Source: Geobacter sp. AOG2 (lineage in GTDB: Bacteria > Desulfobacterota > Desulfuromonadia > Geobacterales > Pseudopelobacteraceae). From it: a stretch of DNA of 64,000 nt. Made by a program: the position numbers and the translations under genes. The stretch spans positions 1,210,049 to 1,274,048 of the forward strand of contig NZ_BLJA01000001.1 of assembly GCF_019972295.1 (NCBI RefSeq). The letters run 5' to 3'. Numbering within the stretch: position 1 is the stretch's first letter; every line of letters begins with the position of its first letter. Below the pieces are notes generated by a model that saw only the letters and a list, made by a program, of their open reading frames with translations, was not told the DNA's origin and did no database searches. This document shows positions 26,448 through 34,363 of this stretch, one piece after another.

Positions 26448-28070
26448 ATGATAAACGCAGGAAAGCATTTCAGTCTGATCATCGGTGTTGCATGCTGCTT
26501 GATGGCGTATAGTCCCGATGCCAAGGCGCATATCGATGGACATACCGGCATCAGCCCCGCTCCGGCATTCAATCTTACGGCCAAGGAGGGACATATCTCC
26601 ACTGGTGAAGGTGCCAGCGTACTGATCTGGGGGTTTGCCGACGATGATGGCCAGGATAGTTCGAAATCGGTGAAGGGAGCGGTCCAGTACCCGGGACCGA
26701 CCCTGATTGTCTCCGAAGGAGACACCGTCACCATTAAACTGACCAACCAGTTGAGCGAACCGGTTTCGATCAATTTCCCAGGGTTGGATGTCCAGACGCC
26801 GGTAGTGCCGGTTTTCAACCATGGTACTCTCTCATCCATTACGCCGGAAGCTGTTCCCGGCGGCACCCAGACCTACACGTTTATCGCCGCGCGCCCGGGC
26901 ACCTACTACTACCAGAGCGGTTCCAACCAGGCTGTTCAACTGCGTATGGGACTTTTTGGATGCATCATCGTGCGTCCGAAACAAAATCCGACATCCAAGA
27001 CCTACACCGACGTTTTCCCGAACCATTACGCGCCGGGACCAAACAAAACCTTCAGCAAGTTTGCTTACAACGAAGCCGGAGTGCCGGATACTGTTACGGT
27101 GAATGGCACACCTATCAGCAATATCGGTGCATCAACCGGCTATGACCGGGAATTCCTCTTTTTCCTGAGTGAAATGGACCCCAACTTCCACACCTGGATG
27201 GAACTTTACCGCGATAAAGCCAAGTCGCCGGTGAGCTACGGCGATTGGATCGACTTCAATAAACAGAAAACCTTTATCAGTTGGAAGGCCAATTACTGGT
27301 TCATCAACGGCAGGACTGCTCCAGATATCATGGGAGAAGCCTATGATCCGGAATTACCGAGCCAGCCCTACAACAGTCTGGTGATGTTTCATCCGGGCGA
27401 AATGGTACTGACCCGCTTCGTCAACATGGGGCGCGACTTTCATCCCCTGCACACCCACGGGAACCACCAGCGAATTGTCGCCGAAGGAGGCCTGATCGTG
27501 TCGTCAGCGGCTGATCCTCTGGACCAGACCCTGACCTCGCAAACCGGTGCGGACCTGTCGTCTGAACAGTTCACCCTTACCATGGTGCCGGGCAGTTCTT
27601 TCGACTCTCTCTACAGTTGGACCGGTAAGGGCCTCGGCTTTGACCCGTTTGGACACAAGCCGGGCGATTTGCCCGCACCCTATGAATATCTGGGTGACCA
27701 TGTGGGCGGCCCGAACAGCGACATTATTGCTCCAGGAGCACAGGACCCGGTAACCGGACGTTACGCCAACGGCCAGTTCGCACCGAAAACAGGGGACAGT
27801 GCCTCGATACCGTTCCAGGCGCTCCCCACATTCTTTTCACCTGATCAACTGACATACACGTTTGGCCCATGGTTCAGCGGCAGTCCCTACCTGGGTAGTA
27901 CCGAGCCGTTACCCCCATCGAACGTCAGCTTCAACTACGGCGGCCAGAGCTACTACTTCATGTGGCACAGCCATGCCGAGCGGGAAATTACCAGCAACAA
28001 CATATTCCCGGGCGGGATGCTGAATATGGCAGCGGTTGTGCCGTGGTCTCTATCGCTCCCCGCAGAATAA
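26448..28070 (+). CDS. Multicopper oxidase-like protein with only trinuclear-type histidines (MCO-B)
   Basis: The 540-residue exported protein (signal IIGVACCLMA...AKA) has an N-terminal cupredoxin domain that lost its ligands: INFPG replaces HWHG, and YYQSGSNQAVQLRMG replaces YHCH. The C-terminal domain keeps HPLHTHGNH (H332, H335, H337) and MWHSH (H507, H509), but no type 1 cysteine. Thus it has the half of a trinuclear site that MCO-A lacks. ATG at 26448 follows GTGGAGG; a GTG at 26433 within that ribosome site is rejected. Similarity of domain 1 to the next protein (WGFADD) indicates tandem duplication. Confidence 0.85.
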   Translation: MINAGKHFSLIIGVACCLMAYSPDAKAHIDGHTGISPAPAFNLTAKEGHISTGEGASVLIWGFADDDGQDSSKSVKGAVQYPGPTLIVSEGDTVTIKLTNQLSEPVSINFPGLDVQTPVVPVFNHGTLSSITPEAVPGGTQTYTFIAARPGTYYYQSGSNQAVQLRMGLFGCIIVRPKQNPTSKTYTDVFPNHYAPGPNKTFSKFAYNEAGVPDTVTVNGTPISNIGASTGYDREFLFFLSEMDPNFHTWMELYRDKAKSPVSYGDWIDFNKQKTFISWKANYWFINGRTAPDIMGEAYDPELPSQPYNSLVMFHPGEMVLTRFVNMGRDFHPLHTHGNHQRIVAEGGLIVSSAADPLDQTLTSQTGADLSSEQFTLTMVPGSSFDSLYSWTGKGLGFDPFGHKPGDLPAPYEYLGDHVGGPNSDIIAPGAQDPVTGRYANGQFAPKTGDSASIPFQALPTFFSPDQLTYTFGPWFSGSPYLGSTEPLPPSNVSFNYGGQSYYFMWHSHAEREITSNNIFPGGMLNMAAVVPWSLSLPAE

Positions 28071-28087
28071 ACCGGAGGTCATTGAAC

Positions 28088-29470
28088 ATGAACTATTGTA
28101 AATACACGCTGTTTCTGATGACCTTCCTGGTCTCCGCCGTCAGCCTGAACGCCGCTGCGGAGGCCGCAACCTACAACCTGCGGGCCGATACGGCAACCAT
28201 CGCCATGGCGGACGGCACAACCGTCACTGTCTGGGGGTTTGCCGACGACACAACCGTCGGCGCCGGGAATGGGGCCGTTACGGTGCCGGGCCCGAAACTG
28301 ACGGCAGCACCTGGAGAAGCAGTCACCATCAACGTTACCAACCGGTTGCCGGTGCCGGTTTCGCTGGTTTTTCCCGGTCAGCCGCTCGCTATCACGCCCA
28401 ACGCGTTGAATACTGCAACCAGCCCGAATTACGATGCCGCGAAGCCATCGGGAAACGTATCCGTCAATCCCTACTTCGGATTTACGCCGGGGCCGTTCCC
28501 TAACAAACTCCGTGTCCGGTCGTTCACAACCGAGGCGGCAGCCAACGGCGGTACGGCAAGTTATTCGTTTACCGCCAAAGAGGGCACCTATCTCTACGAG
28601 AGCGGGACCAACCCGGCGATCCAGATCCCTTTGGGCCTCTACGGCGCTCTGATCGTAGGTCCGGCCGGCGATTCGGGAACCGCATATAGCGGCAGCGCGG
28701 CTACAACGTTCAATCATCAGGAAGTACTGTTATTCAGTACAATTCTGGCGCGCTACGACTTTGCCAATAAACGTTTCGTAACCCTCAACGAGGATGTGGC
28801 TGCTGCGCCGACAACTTCGCGTACCCTGCTGGATTACCGGGCTCTCTATTATCTGATTAACGGAAAAAGCTTTCCGGAAACCATCAAGCCCGGACCGTAC
28901 GCTCCCTACGGCACGAACGGGAAAACCCTGCTTCGCCTTATAAATGCCGGTAACGACAGTGTTGTTCCGGCAATTCAGGGCAATTACATGGACAGCGCCG
29001 ATCCGGCAGTTGCCAAGGGACATGCCGTTTATCCGTCGGTTATTGCCGAAGACGGTAACTTGCTTACCTATCCGCGCAACGAAATTGCTCCGAACCTGAC
29101 GGCCGGAAAAACTCTGGATGTGATGATTGATCTCACCAAGGCGGCGACACCCGGCTATTACAGTATCTATGACCGTCGGCTCGGGCTGACCAACGCAGGT
29201 AAATTCCCCGGCGGAATGCTCACCTTTCTCGCCAGTTGGGATCAGGCAACCCAAAACTGTAGTCCGCTCAAGGGAAGCGCGAATAATGACGGCAACGTGA
29301 CCTTGATTGATGTTGTCAAAGCTCTGAGGATTGTCGTCGCCGGAGGCTATGACGCCAGTTACGATGTTACTCCCCTTTCAACCTCGGGGCTGCCGTGTGG
29401 GGATGGGGCTTTGACTGTAGCCGATGCACTTATTCTGTTGAAAAAAGCAATCGGGCTCAATCCGTACTGA
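28088..29470 (+). CDS. Copper-ligand-free cupredoxin protein with dockerin-like C-terminus (MCO-C)
   Basis: The 460-residue exported protein (signal TLFLMTFLVSAVSLNAAAEA) resembles MCO-B (WGFADD, PGPKLTAAPGEAVTINVTN, GTYLYESGTNPAIQIPLGLYG), but every copper motif is replaced. HxHG reads LVFPG, HPLHTHG reads VVPAIQG and HSH reads YDR, while the following FPGGML is kept. The C-terminus has two EF-hand-like dockerin repeats (NNDGNVTLIDVVKALR ... GDGALTVADALILLKKAIG). It cannot be an oxidase by itself and more likely serves a structural or adaptor role. CGGAGG precedes ATG 28088, 17 nt after MCO-B. Confidence 0.85.
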   Translation: MNYCKYTLFLMTFLVSAVSLNAAAEAATYNLRADTATIAMADGTTVTVWGFADDTTVGAGNGAVTVPGPKLTAAPGEAVTINVTNRLPVPVSLVFPGQPLAITPNALNTATSPNYDAAKPSGNVSVNPYFGFTPGPFPNKLRVRSFTTEAAANGGTASYSFTAKEGTYLYESGTNPAIQIPLGLYGALIVGPAGDSGTAYSGSAATTFNHQEVLLFSTILARYDFANKRFVTLNEDVAAAPTTSRTLLDYRALYYLINGKSFPETIKPGPYAPYGTNGKTLLRLINAGNDSVVPAIQGNYMDSADPAVAKGHAVYPSVIAEDGNLLTYPRNEIAPNLTAGKTLDVMIDLTKAATPGYYSIYDRRLGLTNAGKFPGGMLTFLASWDQATQNCSPLKGSANNDGNVTLIDVVKALRIVVAGGYDASYDVTPLSTSGLPCGDGALTVADALILLKKAIGLNPY

Positions 29471-29485
29471 TGGTGGAGTGATCAG

Positions 29486-29965
29486 ATGCAACTATCCCGC
29501 CTCGCGCCATTTTGTGGAAAGCGACGTCTATTATTCCGGCTCGTGGTTATCGCAACCGCACTGGGGTGCTCCTCGTGCGCAACGTCACCGGTTGCACCGC
29601 CGCCCGAGGAAAAAGCGCCCGCCGCCTCAAGATGGGAGGCTGGCGGCATTCAGGTGGTTCGTGTCAAGCTGGCAATGGACGGCATGATGGTGGATATGCG
29701 CTATAGGATTGCCGATCCTCATAAGGCAATGTCTGTGCTGCATCGTGGCGTCAAGCTAACTATGGTGGATAACGCTACCGGTAAGATTCTGGTAGTCCCG
29801 TCGATGGCGAAAGTTGGAAAGCTCCGACAATTACCGGGCGCCTTTGAGGACACGCAACGTATCTACTGGATGTTTTTCGGTAATTCCGAGAAGTCGGTCA
29901 GAGTGGGAAGCAGTGTCACCCTTTTCATCGGCGACCTTAAAATTGAGGGCATCGTTGTTGACTGA
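29486..29965 (+). CDS. Small lipoprotein of unknown function
   Basis: This 159-residue protein has a basic N-terminus (KRRLLFR), a hydrophobic segment (LVVIATALGCSSC) with lipobox-like cysteines, then a proline/alanine-rich linker. The body (VVRVKLAMDGMMVDMRYRI, VDNATGKILVVPSMAKVG, IYWMFFGN, VTLFIGDLKIEGIVV) is beta-rich with no recognised catalytic motif. GGTGGAG precedes the ATG. It lies 15 nt after MCO-C, and its last codons overlap the likely start of the protease gene, so it belongs to the same transcript. I do not recognise the family. Confidence 0.7.
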   Translation: MQLSRLAPFCGKRRLLFRLVVIATALGCSSCATSPVAPPPEEKAPAASRWEAGGIQVVRVKLAMDGMMVDMRYRIADPHKAMSVLHRGVKLTMVDNATGKILVVPSMAKVGKLRQLPGAFEDTQRIYWMFFGNSEKSVRVGSSVTLFIGDLKIEGIVVD

Positions 29966-31583
29966 TCATTTTCATGCCGTTTTCAGATTCATACTCAGTT
30001 CTTTCTCACTTGTGGTGATGTTGGGGGACACTGTTCCGTTGCATGCCGGCATGCTTGCCCCCGACTTGGCTGAGCGGATCAAGGATGCGTCCTTTGGCCA
30101 GGAATTCGACATTCTGGTCAGAATGAGATCAGTGGTGAATCGTAGCGTCTTGTCCGCATCGGTAAAGAACCTTGGGCGACATGCCCGGGTTGCCGAGGTG
30201 GTGCGTACGCTGCGGAGTAACGCGGAACAGTCTCAGCAGGACCTGAAGGGCTATCTTGACGAGAGAGCCGTCGCGGGAACAGCGCGGCGAATCAGGCCCT
30301 TCTGGATTTTTAACGGGTTTTCGTTGACCGCAACGGCGGATGTCGTTCAAACGCTGGCAGACCGTGATGACGTGGACACGGTCACCCTCGACAGGGTTCT
30401 GCATCTGGCGCCTTCACCTGATGCTTCCGTCGGCAATCCGGAGCCTTCCGGCCTTACGGCGACACCACAGGCAACCGGCGCCTGGAACCTGGATGCCATC
30501 GGTGCCCCCACAGTCTGGGCGCAGGGGTTTACCGGCCAGGGTACGGTGATAGCGTCTTTCGATACCGGAGTGGACGTCAGCCATCCCGCTGTGGGGCCAA
30601 AGTGGCGGGGAGGAGCCCATGACTGGTTTGACCCGTACCGTTCCACAACCGTTCCTTATGATGCAAGCGGACATGGGACAGCTACAATGGGCATACTTGC
30701 GGGGGGGGATATGACCGGCAATCCTGTCGGGGTAGCACCGGGAGCGCAATGGATAGCGGCCAAGATCTTCGATGACCAGGGTAATGCGCAGACAAGCCTT
30801 ATTCATGCTGCCTTCGCCTGGGTCCTCGACCCGGACGGAAACCCGGCGAACAGGGATGTCCCCGATGTGGTCAACAATTCCTGGGATCTCAACAATCCCG
30901 GTGGCTATGACGGAGAATTCGCACCGGACATTCTGGCTCTTGCTGCGGCGGGTATCGAGGTGGTTTTTTCGGCGGGAAACTCCGGACCGGGAACCAATAC
31001 ATCCACAAGCCCCGGTAATAATCCGGGCGCCGTTTCCGTGGGGGCAACGATGGCCAGTGACCAGATTGCGTCATTCAGTAGCAGGGGCCCTTCGGCATTT
31101 GATGGTTCGTTTTTTCCGGCCTTGGCGGCACCTGGCTGGCAAGTGCGATCGACCTCTCTGGCCGGTAATTACGGGTATAATTCCGGAACGTCCTTTTCGG
31201 CGCCGCACGTGGCCGGAGCCTATGCGTTGCTCAAGTCCGCCGTTCCGGCGCTGACGTTGCAGCAGGCGGAAGAAGCCCTTGAAAAATCCGTCGCGGGGGC
31301 AAGCGGCCCGGATAATGTCACTGGATACGGCAGGCTTGACGTCGCAAAAGCGCTTTCCTACCTGACATTGCCTGGCGATGTCGACGGGAATGGAAAAATA
31401 GATCTGGCGGACGTGGTGATTGTCTTGCGTTCCATTATGGGGAGCACGCCCATGACACCGCTGATAGCAAAAAATGGCAATGTATCGCCTCTGGCAACTG
31501 GAATTGCCAAATCCGATGGAGATCTCACCATTCAGGACGCGCTCTTTATCCTGCAGAAAGCGGTCGGATTCGACCCATTCTAG
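29958..31583 (+). CDS. Secreted subtilisin-like serine protease (S8) with dockerin-like C-terminus
   Basis: The 541-residue frame from a TTG at 29958 has a signal-like segment (FRFILSSFSLVVMLGD). An I9-like propeptide follows (FDILVRMRS ... FSLTATADVVQTLADRDDVDTV). The catalytic triad is D202 (SFDTGVDV), H239 (SGHGTATMG) and S412 (SGTSFSAPHVAG). A C-terminal dockerin-like module reads GDVDGNGKIDLADVVIVLR ... GDLTIQDALFILQKAVG. The start is uncertain: GAGGG lies 8 nt before TTG 29958 (TTG 29955 is also possible), both overlapping the preceding gene. An ATG at 29814 lies deep in that gene. The role may be maturation or turnover of cluster proteins. Confidence 0.88.
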   Translation: MTDHFHAVFRFILSSFSLVVMLGDTVPLHAGMLAPDLAERIKDASFGQEFDILVRMRSVVNRSVLSASVKNLGRHARVAEVVRTLRSNAEQSQQDLKGYLDERAVAGTARRIRPFWIFNGFSLTATADVVQTLADRDDVDTVTLDRVLHLAPSPDASVGNPEPSGLTATPQATGAWNLDAIGAPTVWAQGFTGQGTVIASFDTGVDVSHPAVGPKWRGGAHDWFDPYRSTTVPYDASGHGTATMGILAGGDMTGNPVGVAPGAQWIAAKIFDDQGNAQTSLIHAAFAWVLDPDGNPANRDVPDVVNNSWDLNNPGGYDGEFAPDILALAAAGIEVVFSAGNSGPGTNTSTSPGNNPGAVSVGATMASDQIASFSSRGPSAFDGSFFPALAAPGWQVRSTSLAGNYGYNSGTSFSAPHVAGAYALLKSAVPALTLQQAEEALEKSVAGASGPDNVTGYGRLDVAKALSYLTLPGDVDGNGKIDLADVVIVLRSIMGSTPMTPLIAKNGNVSPLATGIAKSDGDLTIQDALFILQKAVGFDPF

Positions 31584-31675
31584 ATTGAGATGATTGTCTA
31601 CGGGAGAATTACACTGCAATCGCACACCGCAACTTGTTCCATATTTACGAGGCTCACGCCACAAGGAGGTACTTG

Positions 31676-32428
31676 ATGAAATTAAGATCCTGTATGCACA
31701 TGGCAATTCTTACCGGTTTGACGCTGGTTTTCCAGGGCTGCGGCGGTGGTGGCGGCGGAAGTTCGACAACACCAGTTACGGTAACGGCGGCTCAAAATCC
31801 GCTATTGGTCAATTATTCGACAACCGTTTCGGCCGATTTCTCGTCCTATGTCACCACTGTCAAAACCGGATCCGTCGTCAATTTTAGCGTGACTCCCGGC
31901 GCCACGGTTACCCCGACCGGCGTAACAAGTTCGGGTGGAATCGCCACCACGAAAATAAAAAGCACCACCCCAGGCACCTATCAGGTGACAGCTGCATATC
32001 CCGGATTTGCAGGCAGTGCTCCGGTTTCGTTCATTACGCAGCCTTCCACGGTCGATGTTCTGGTGTCAAGCAAGCAGAATCTCAACAATCTGAGTGCCCT
32101 GACATTTAATGTGACAAATGCACTTCCGGCCACCTTCACGAACTATAGCACAACGGTACCCTCTGGAAACGCGCTTTCATTCGCAGCGGCGCTTACTCCG
32201 AAGAACTTGTCAGCAAGTTGGGCATCGGGGACTAGTTTTTCACTCGACACGTCGTCAGCGTTCCTGATGAAACTGCACTACACCATACCGACCGATGTGC
32301 CGAACTTCGCAGTCGATTCGACGTCGGTCAGCGCCATATTCACCAATTTGTCGACGGTGCGGCCGACTCCGGGTTTTGCGGTGAAATCGGTGTATTACGA
32401 TCAAAACGGGAAACAGCTTTATCCGTAA
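31676..32428 (+). CDS. Lipoprotein with poly-glycine linker, unknown function
   Basis: The 250-residue protein has a signal ending LVFQGC with six glycines after the cysteine, a lipoprotein anchor and flexible linker. Two beta-rich segments follow (TTVSADFSSYVTTVKTGSVV ... GTYQVTAAYPGFAGSAPVSF, Ig-like). A C-terminal part includes VDVLVSSKQNLNNLSALTFNV and FLMKLHYTIPTD. AAGGAGG precedes the ATG at 31676; the frame is open to 31634. It sits between the protease and Kelch genes. I do not recognise a family beyond Ig-like character. Confidence 0.75.
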   Translation: MKLRSCMHMAILTGLTLVFQGCGGGGGGSSTTPVTVTAAQNPLLVNYSTTVSADFSSYVTTVKTGSVVNFSVTPGATVTPTGVTSSGGIATTKIKSTTPGTYQVTAAYPGFAGSAPVSFITQPSTVDVLVSSKQNLNNLSALTFNVTNALPATFTNYSTTVPSGNALSFAAALTPKNLSASWASGTSFSLDTSSAFLMKLHYTIPTDVPNFAVDSTSVSAIFTNLSTVRPTPGFAVKSVYYDQNGKQLYP

Positions 32429-32497
32429 TGCGGAGACCACTGATACTCACATGCTGACCAAAATTATGTACCTGTTTACTAACATCGAGGGGGCGCC

Positions 32498-33997
32498 ATG
32501 ATCCGATCATGCTCACGAATACTGAAACAATACCGGCGGGTGCTGATTGTCGTGCCGATACTGCTGATTTCCGCGTGCGGAGGGGGAGGGGGAGGAACGT
32601 CTGTCTCCATAACCATCAGCCCAACAACTGCGACCCTTGTGGCGGGAGCAAGCACCCCCTTTGCCGCGAGCGTGAGCGGAACCTCAAACCAAGCTGTTAC
32701 GTGGGCTGTCACGGGTGTCGGCAGCGTGAGCGCTACCGGTGTGTACACCGCGCCGTCAAGCGGGACGTTTCCCGCCACGGCGACAGTCACTGTAACCAGT
32801 GCCGCCGATACTTCGAAAAAAGCCTCGGCCACAATCACGGTCACCGGCACGGTCAGCTATTTTGGCACCTTTACTTCAGCAGGCTCGATGCGATCCGCGC
32901 GTTCCAATCATACTGCCAACCTGCTTACAAACGGTCAGGTGTTGGTAACTGGGGGACTTGGAAGCTTGGGAACGGCCATCGCATCGGCTGAGGTATTCCG
33001 GCCGACGTTCGCCAGTTTCACGTCGGTCGGCTCCATGTCTAATCCACGGGCATACCAGAGCGCAACCATGCTGACGAACGGCAAGATTCTGGTAGCCGGC
33101 GGCGTGGACGCAACCAATGTTCCGCTGGCCAGCGCCGAGATTTATGATCCCGCCACCGGGAAATTCTCCGCTACCGGGGCCATGACCACCGCGCGGGCGT
33201 TTCACAGCGCAACTCTATTGGCAAACGGCAAGGTACTGGTGTGCGGCGGCAATTCCAATGGCAACCTGGCCGCCGGCAATGCACTGGACAGCGCTGAGTT
33301 GTATGATCCGGTTACGGGTCGCTTCACGGCAACAGTGCCGATGATTACCGCGCGCTACTATCACACCGCGACGCTACTACCCGATGGACAGGTACTCCTG
33401 ACGGGCGGTGTCGGCATCGGCGGAGCGCGGTTGCCGGCGGCAGAGCTCTATGACCCCATAACCGATACGTTTACCGCTACTGACAGCATGCTGGTGGACC
33501 CGGCTGTCGACACCGGGCGTTGGCTGCATACGGCCACGCTTCTACAGGATGGTTCCGTTGTAATTGTCGGGGGAGACATGGGTACCCATGCCGCAAACCC
33601 CTCATATCTCAACACCGCACAACTTTACGACCCTGCTGCAGCCTTGGGCGCACGATTCAGCGACATAGCCGGCACGCTCACCGATCCACGTGGTCATCAT
33701 ACGGCAACCCGTCTGGCAGACTTGGCTGGGTCGGTGCTGGTAACAGGTGGTTTCGGCGGCACAGCCGCAAGCGGGGCAACCTACCTTGCCAGCGCAGAAC
33801 TGTATGATCCTGTTGCACATCTGTTTGCTGCCACGGGAGCTTTGGCACAATCGCGGGCAAACCATACCGCCGTACTGCTGCCCGGTAACGGCAGGATCCT
33901 GGTAATCGGAGGAAATACCGCACTCCAAACCACCGATTCCAACGGAAACCTGCAGATAACCTATATGACGCTTTCCAGCGCAGAGCTTTACCGGTAA
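32498..33997 (+). CDS. Lipoprotein with Ig-like domain and Kelch-type propeller
   Basis: The 499-residue protein has a lipoprotein signal (VLIVVPILLISAC) followed by six glycines. A Big2-like Ig domain covers about residues 33-120 (VSITISPTTATLVAG ... GVYTAPSSGTFPATATVTV). It is followed by about six Kelch repeats with units like RSNHTANLLTNGQVLVTGG, ASAEVFRPT, ARAFHSATLLANGKVLVCGG, SAELYDPVTGRF. Such propellers resemble the galactose-oxidase scaffold, but I see no Cys-Tyr cofactor evidence. A GAGGGGG ribosome site precedes the ATG. It is the last gene of the export block before a strong terminator. Confidence 0.88.
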   Translation: MIRSCSRILKQYRRVLIVVPILLISACGGGGGGTSVSITISPTTATLVAGASTPFAASVSGTSNQAVTWAVTGVGSVSATGVYTAPSSGTFPATATVTVTSAADTSKKASATITVTGTVSYFGTFTSAGSMRSARSNHTANLLTNGQVLVTGGLGSLGTAIASAEVFRPTFASFTSVGSMSNPRAYQSATMLTNGKILVAGGVDATNVPLASAEIYDPATGKFSATGAMTTARAFHSATLLANGKVLVCGGNSNGNLAAGNALDSAELYDPVTGRFTATVPMITARYYHTATLLPDGQVLLTGGVGIGGARLPAAELYDPITDTFTATDSMLVDPAVDTGRWLHTATLLQDGSVVIVGGDMGTHAANPSYLNTAQLYDPAAALGARFSDIAGTLTDPRGHHTATRLADLAGSVLVTGGFGGTAASGATYLASAELYDPVAHLFAATGALAQSRANHTAVLLPGNGRILVIGGNTALQTTDSNGNLQITYMTLSSAELYR

Positions 33998-34020
33998 CAG
34001 GCGACTTCCGCCAACGTAGA

Positions 34021-34067
34021 AACAGTTACGTGCCAGCACATCATAATGGCACGTAACTGTTTTTTTA
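34021..34067 (+). terminator. Strong terminator closing the export block
   Basis: AACAGTTACGTGCCA (34021-34035) pairs perfectly over 15 bp with TGGCACGTAACTGTT (34047-34061) around an 11-nt loop, with seven T residues at its 3' end. Confidence 0.93.
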
Positions 34068-34363
34068 TGAGTCAATCCTATGATCGCAAACAATTCTGCA
34101 AAATAACCGTTTAACACCGCTACGGATTTTTACATCATTTGTTTTACGGTTCTGCATCCCGTATTCAGGGCGTCCTCCCATATTCCATCGTGAAATATCG
34201 CCGAACCCACGCTACAGCTTTCGTTCAAATAAATAAAGCCAAGGAAGGGCTTCGCCCCAGAGTCCGAGGGCGATACCTCGCCGAAGTTGCCTACGGACAA
34301 GTTCGAGGGTTGGAAACGACGGGGACTGTTCTTGCTGCGTTTCAGATAATCGTGCAGGAGAAG
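34068..34363. other. Intergenic gap between convergent blocks, no gene seen
   Basis: The 296 nt between the Kelch-gene terminator and the end of the RND pump gene hold only short hairpins (for example GGGCTTCGCCC near 34248). The central part is G/C-rich compared with its flanks, and may be a decayed sequence. No start, ribosome site or RNA gene could be supported. Confidence 0.4.
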
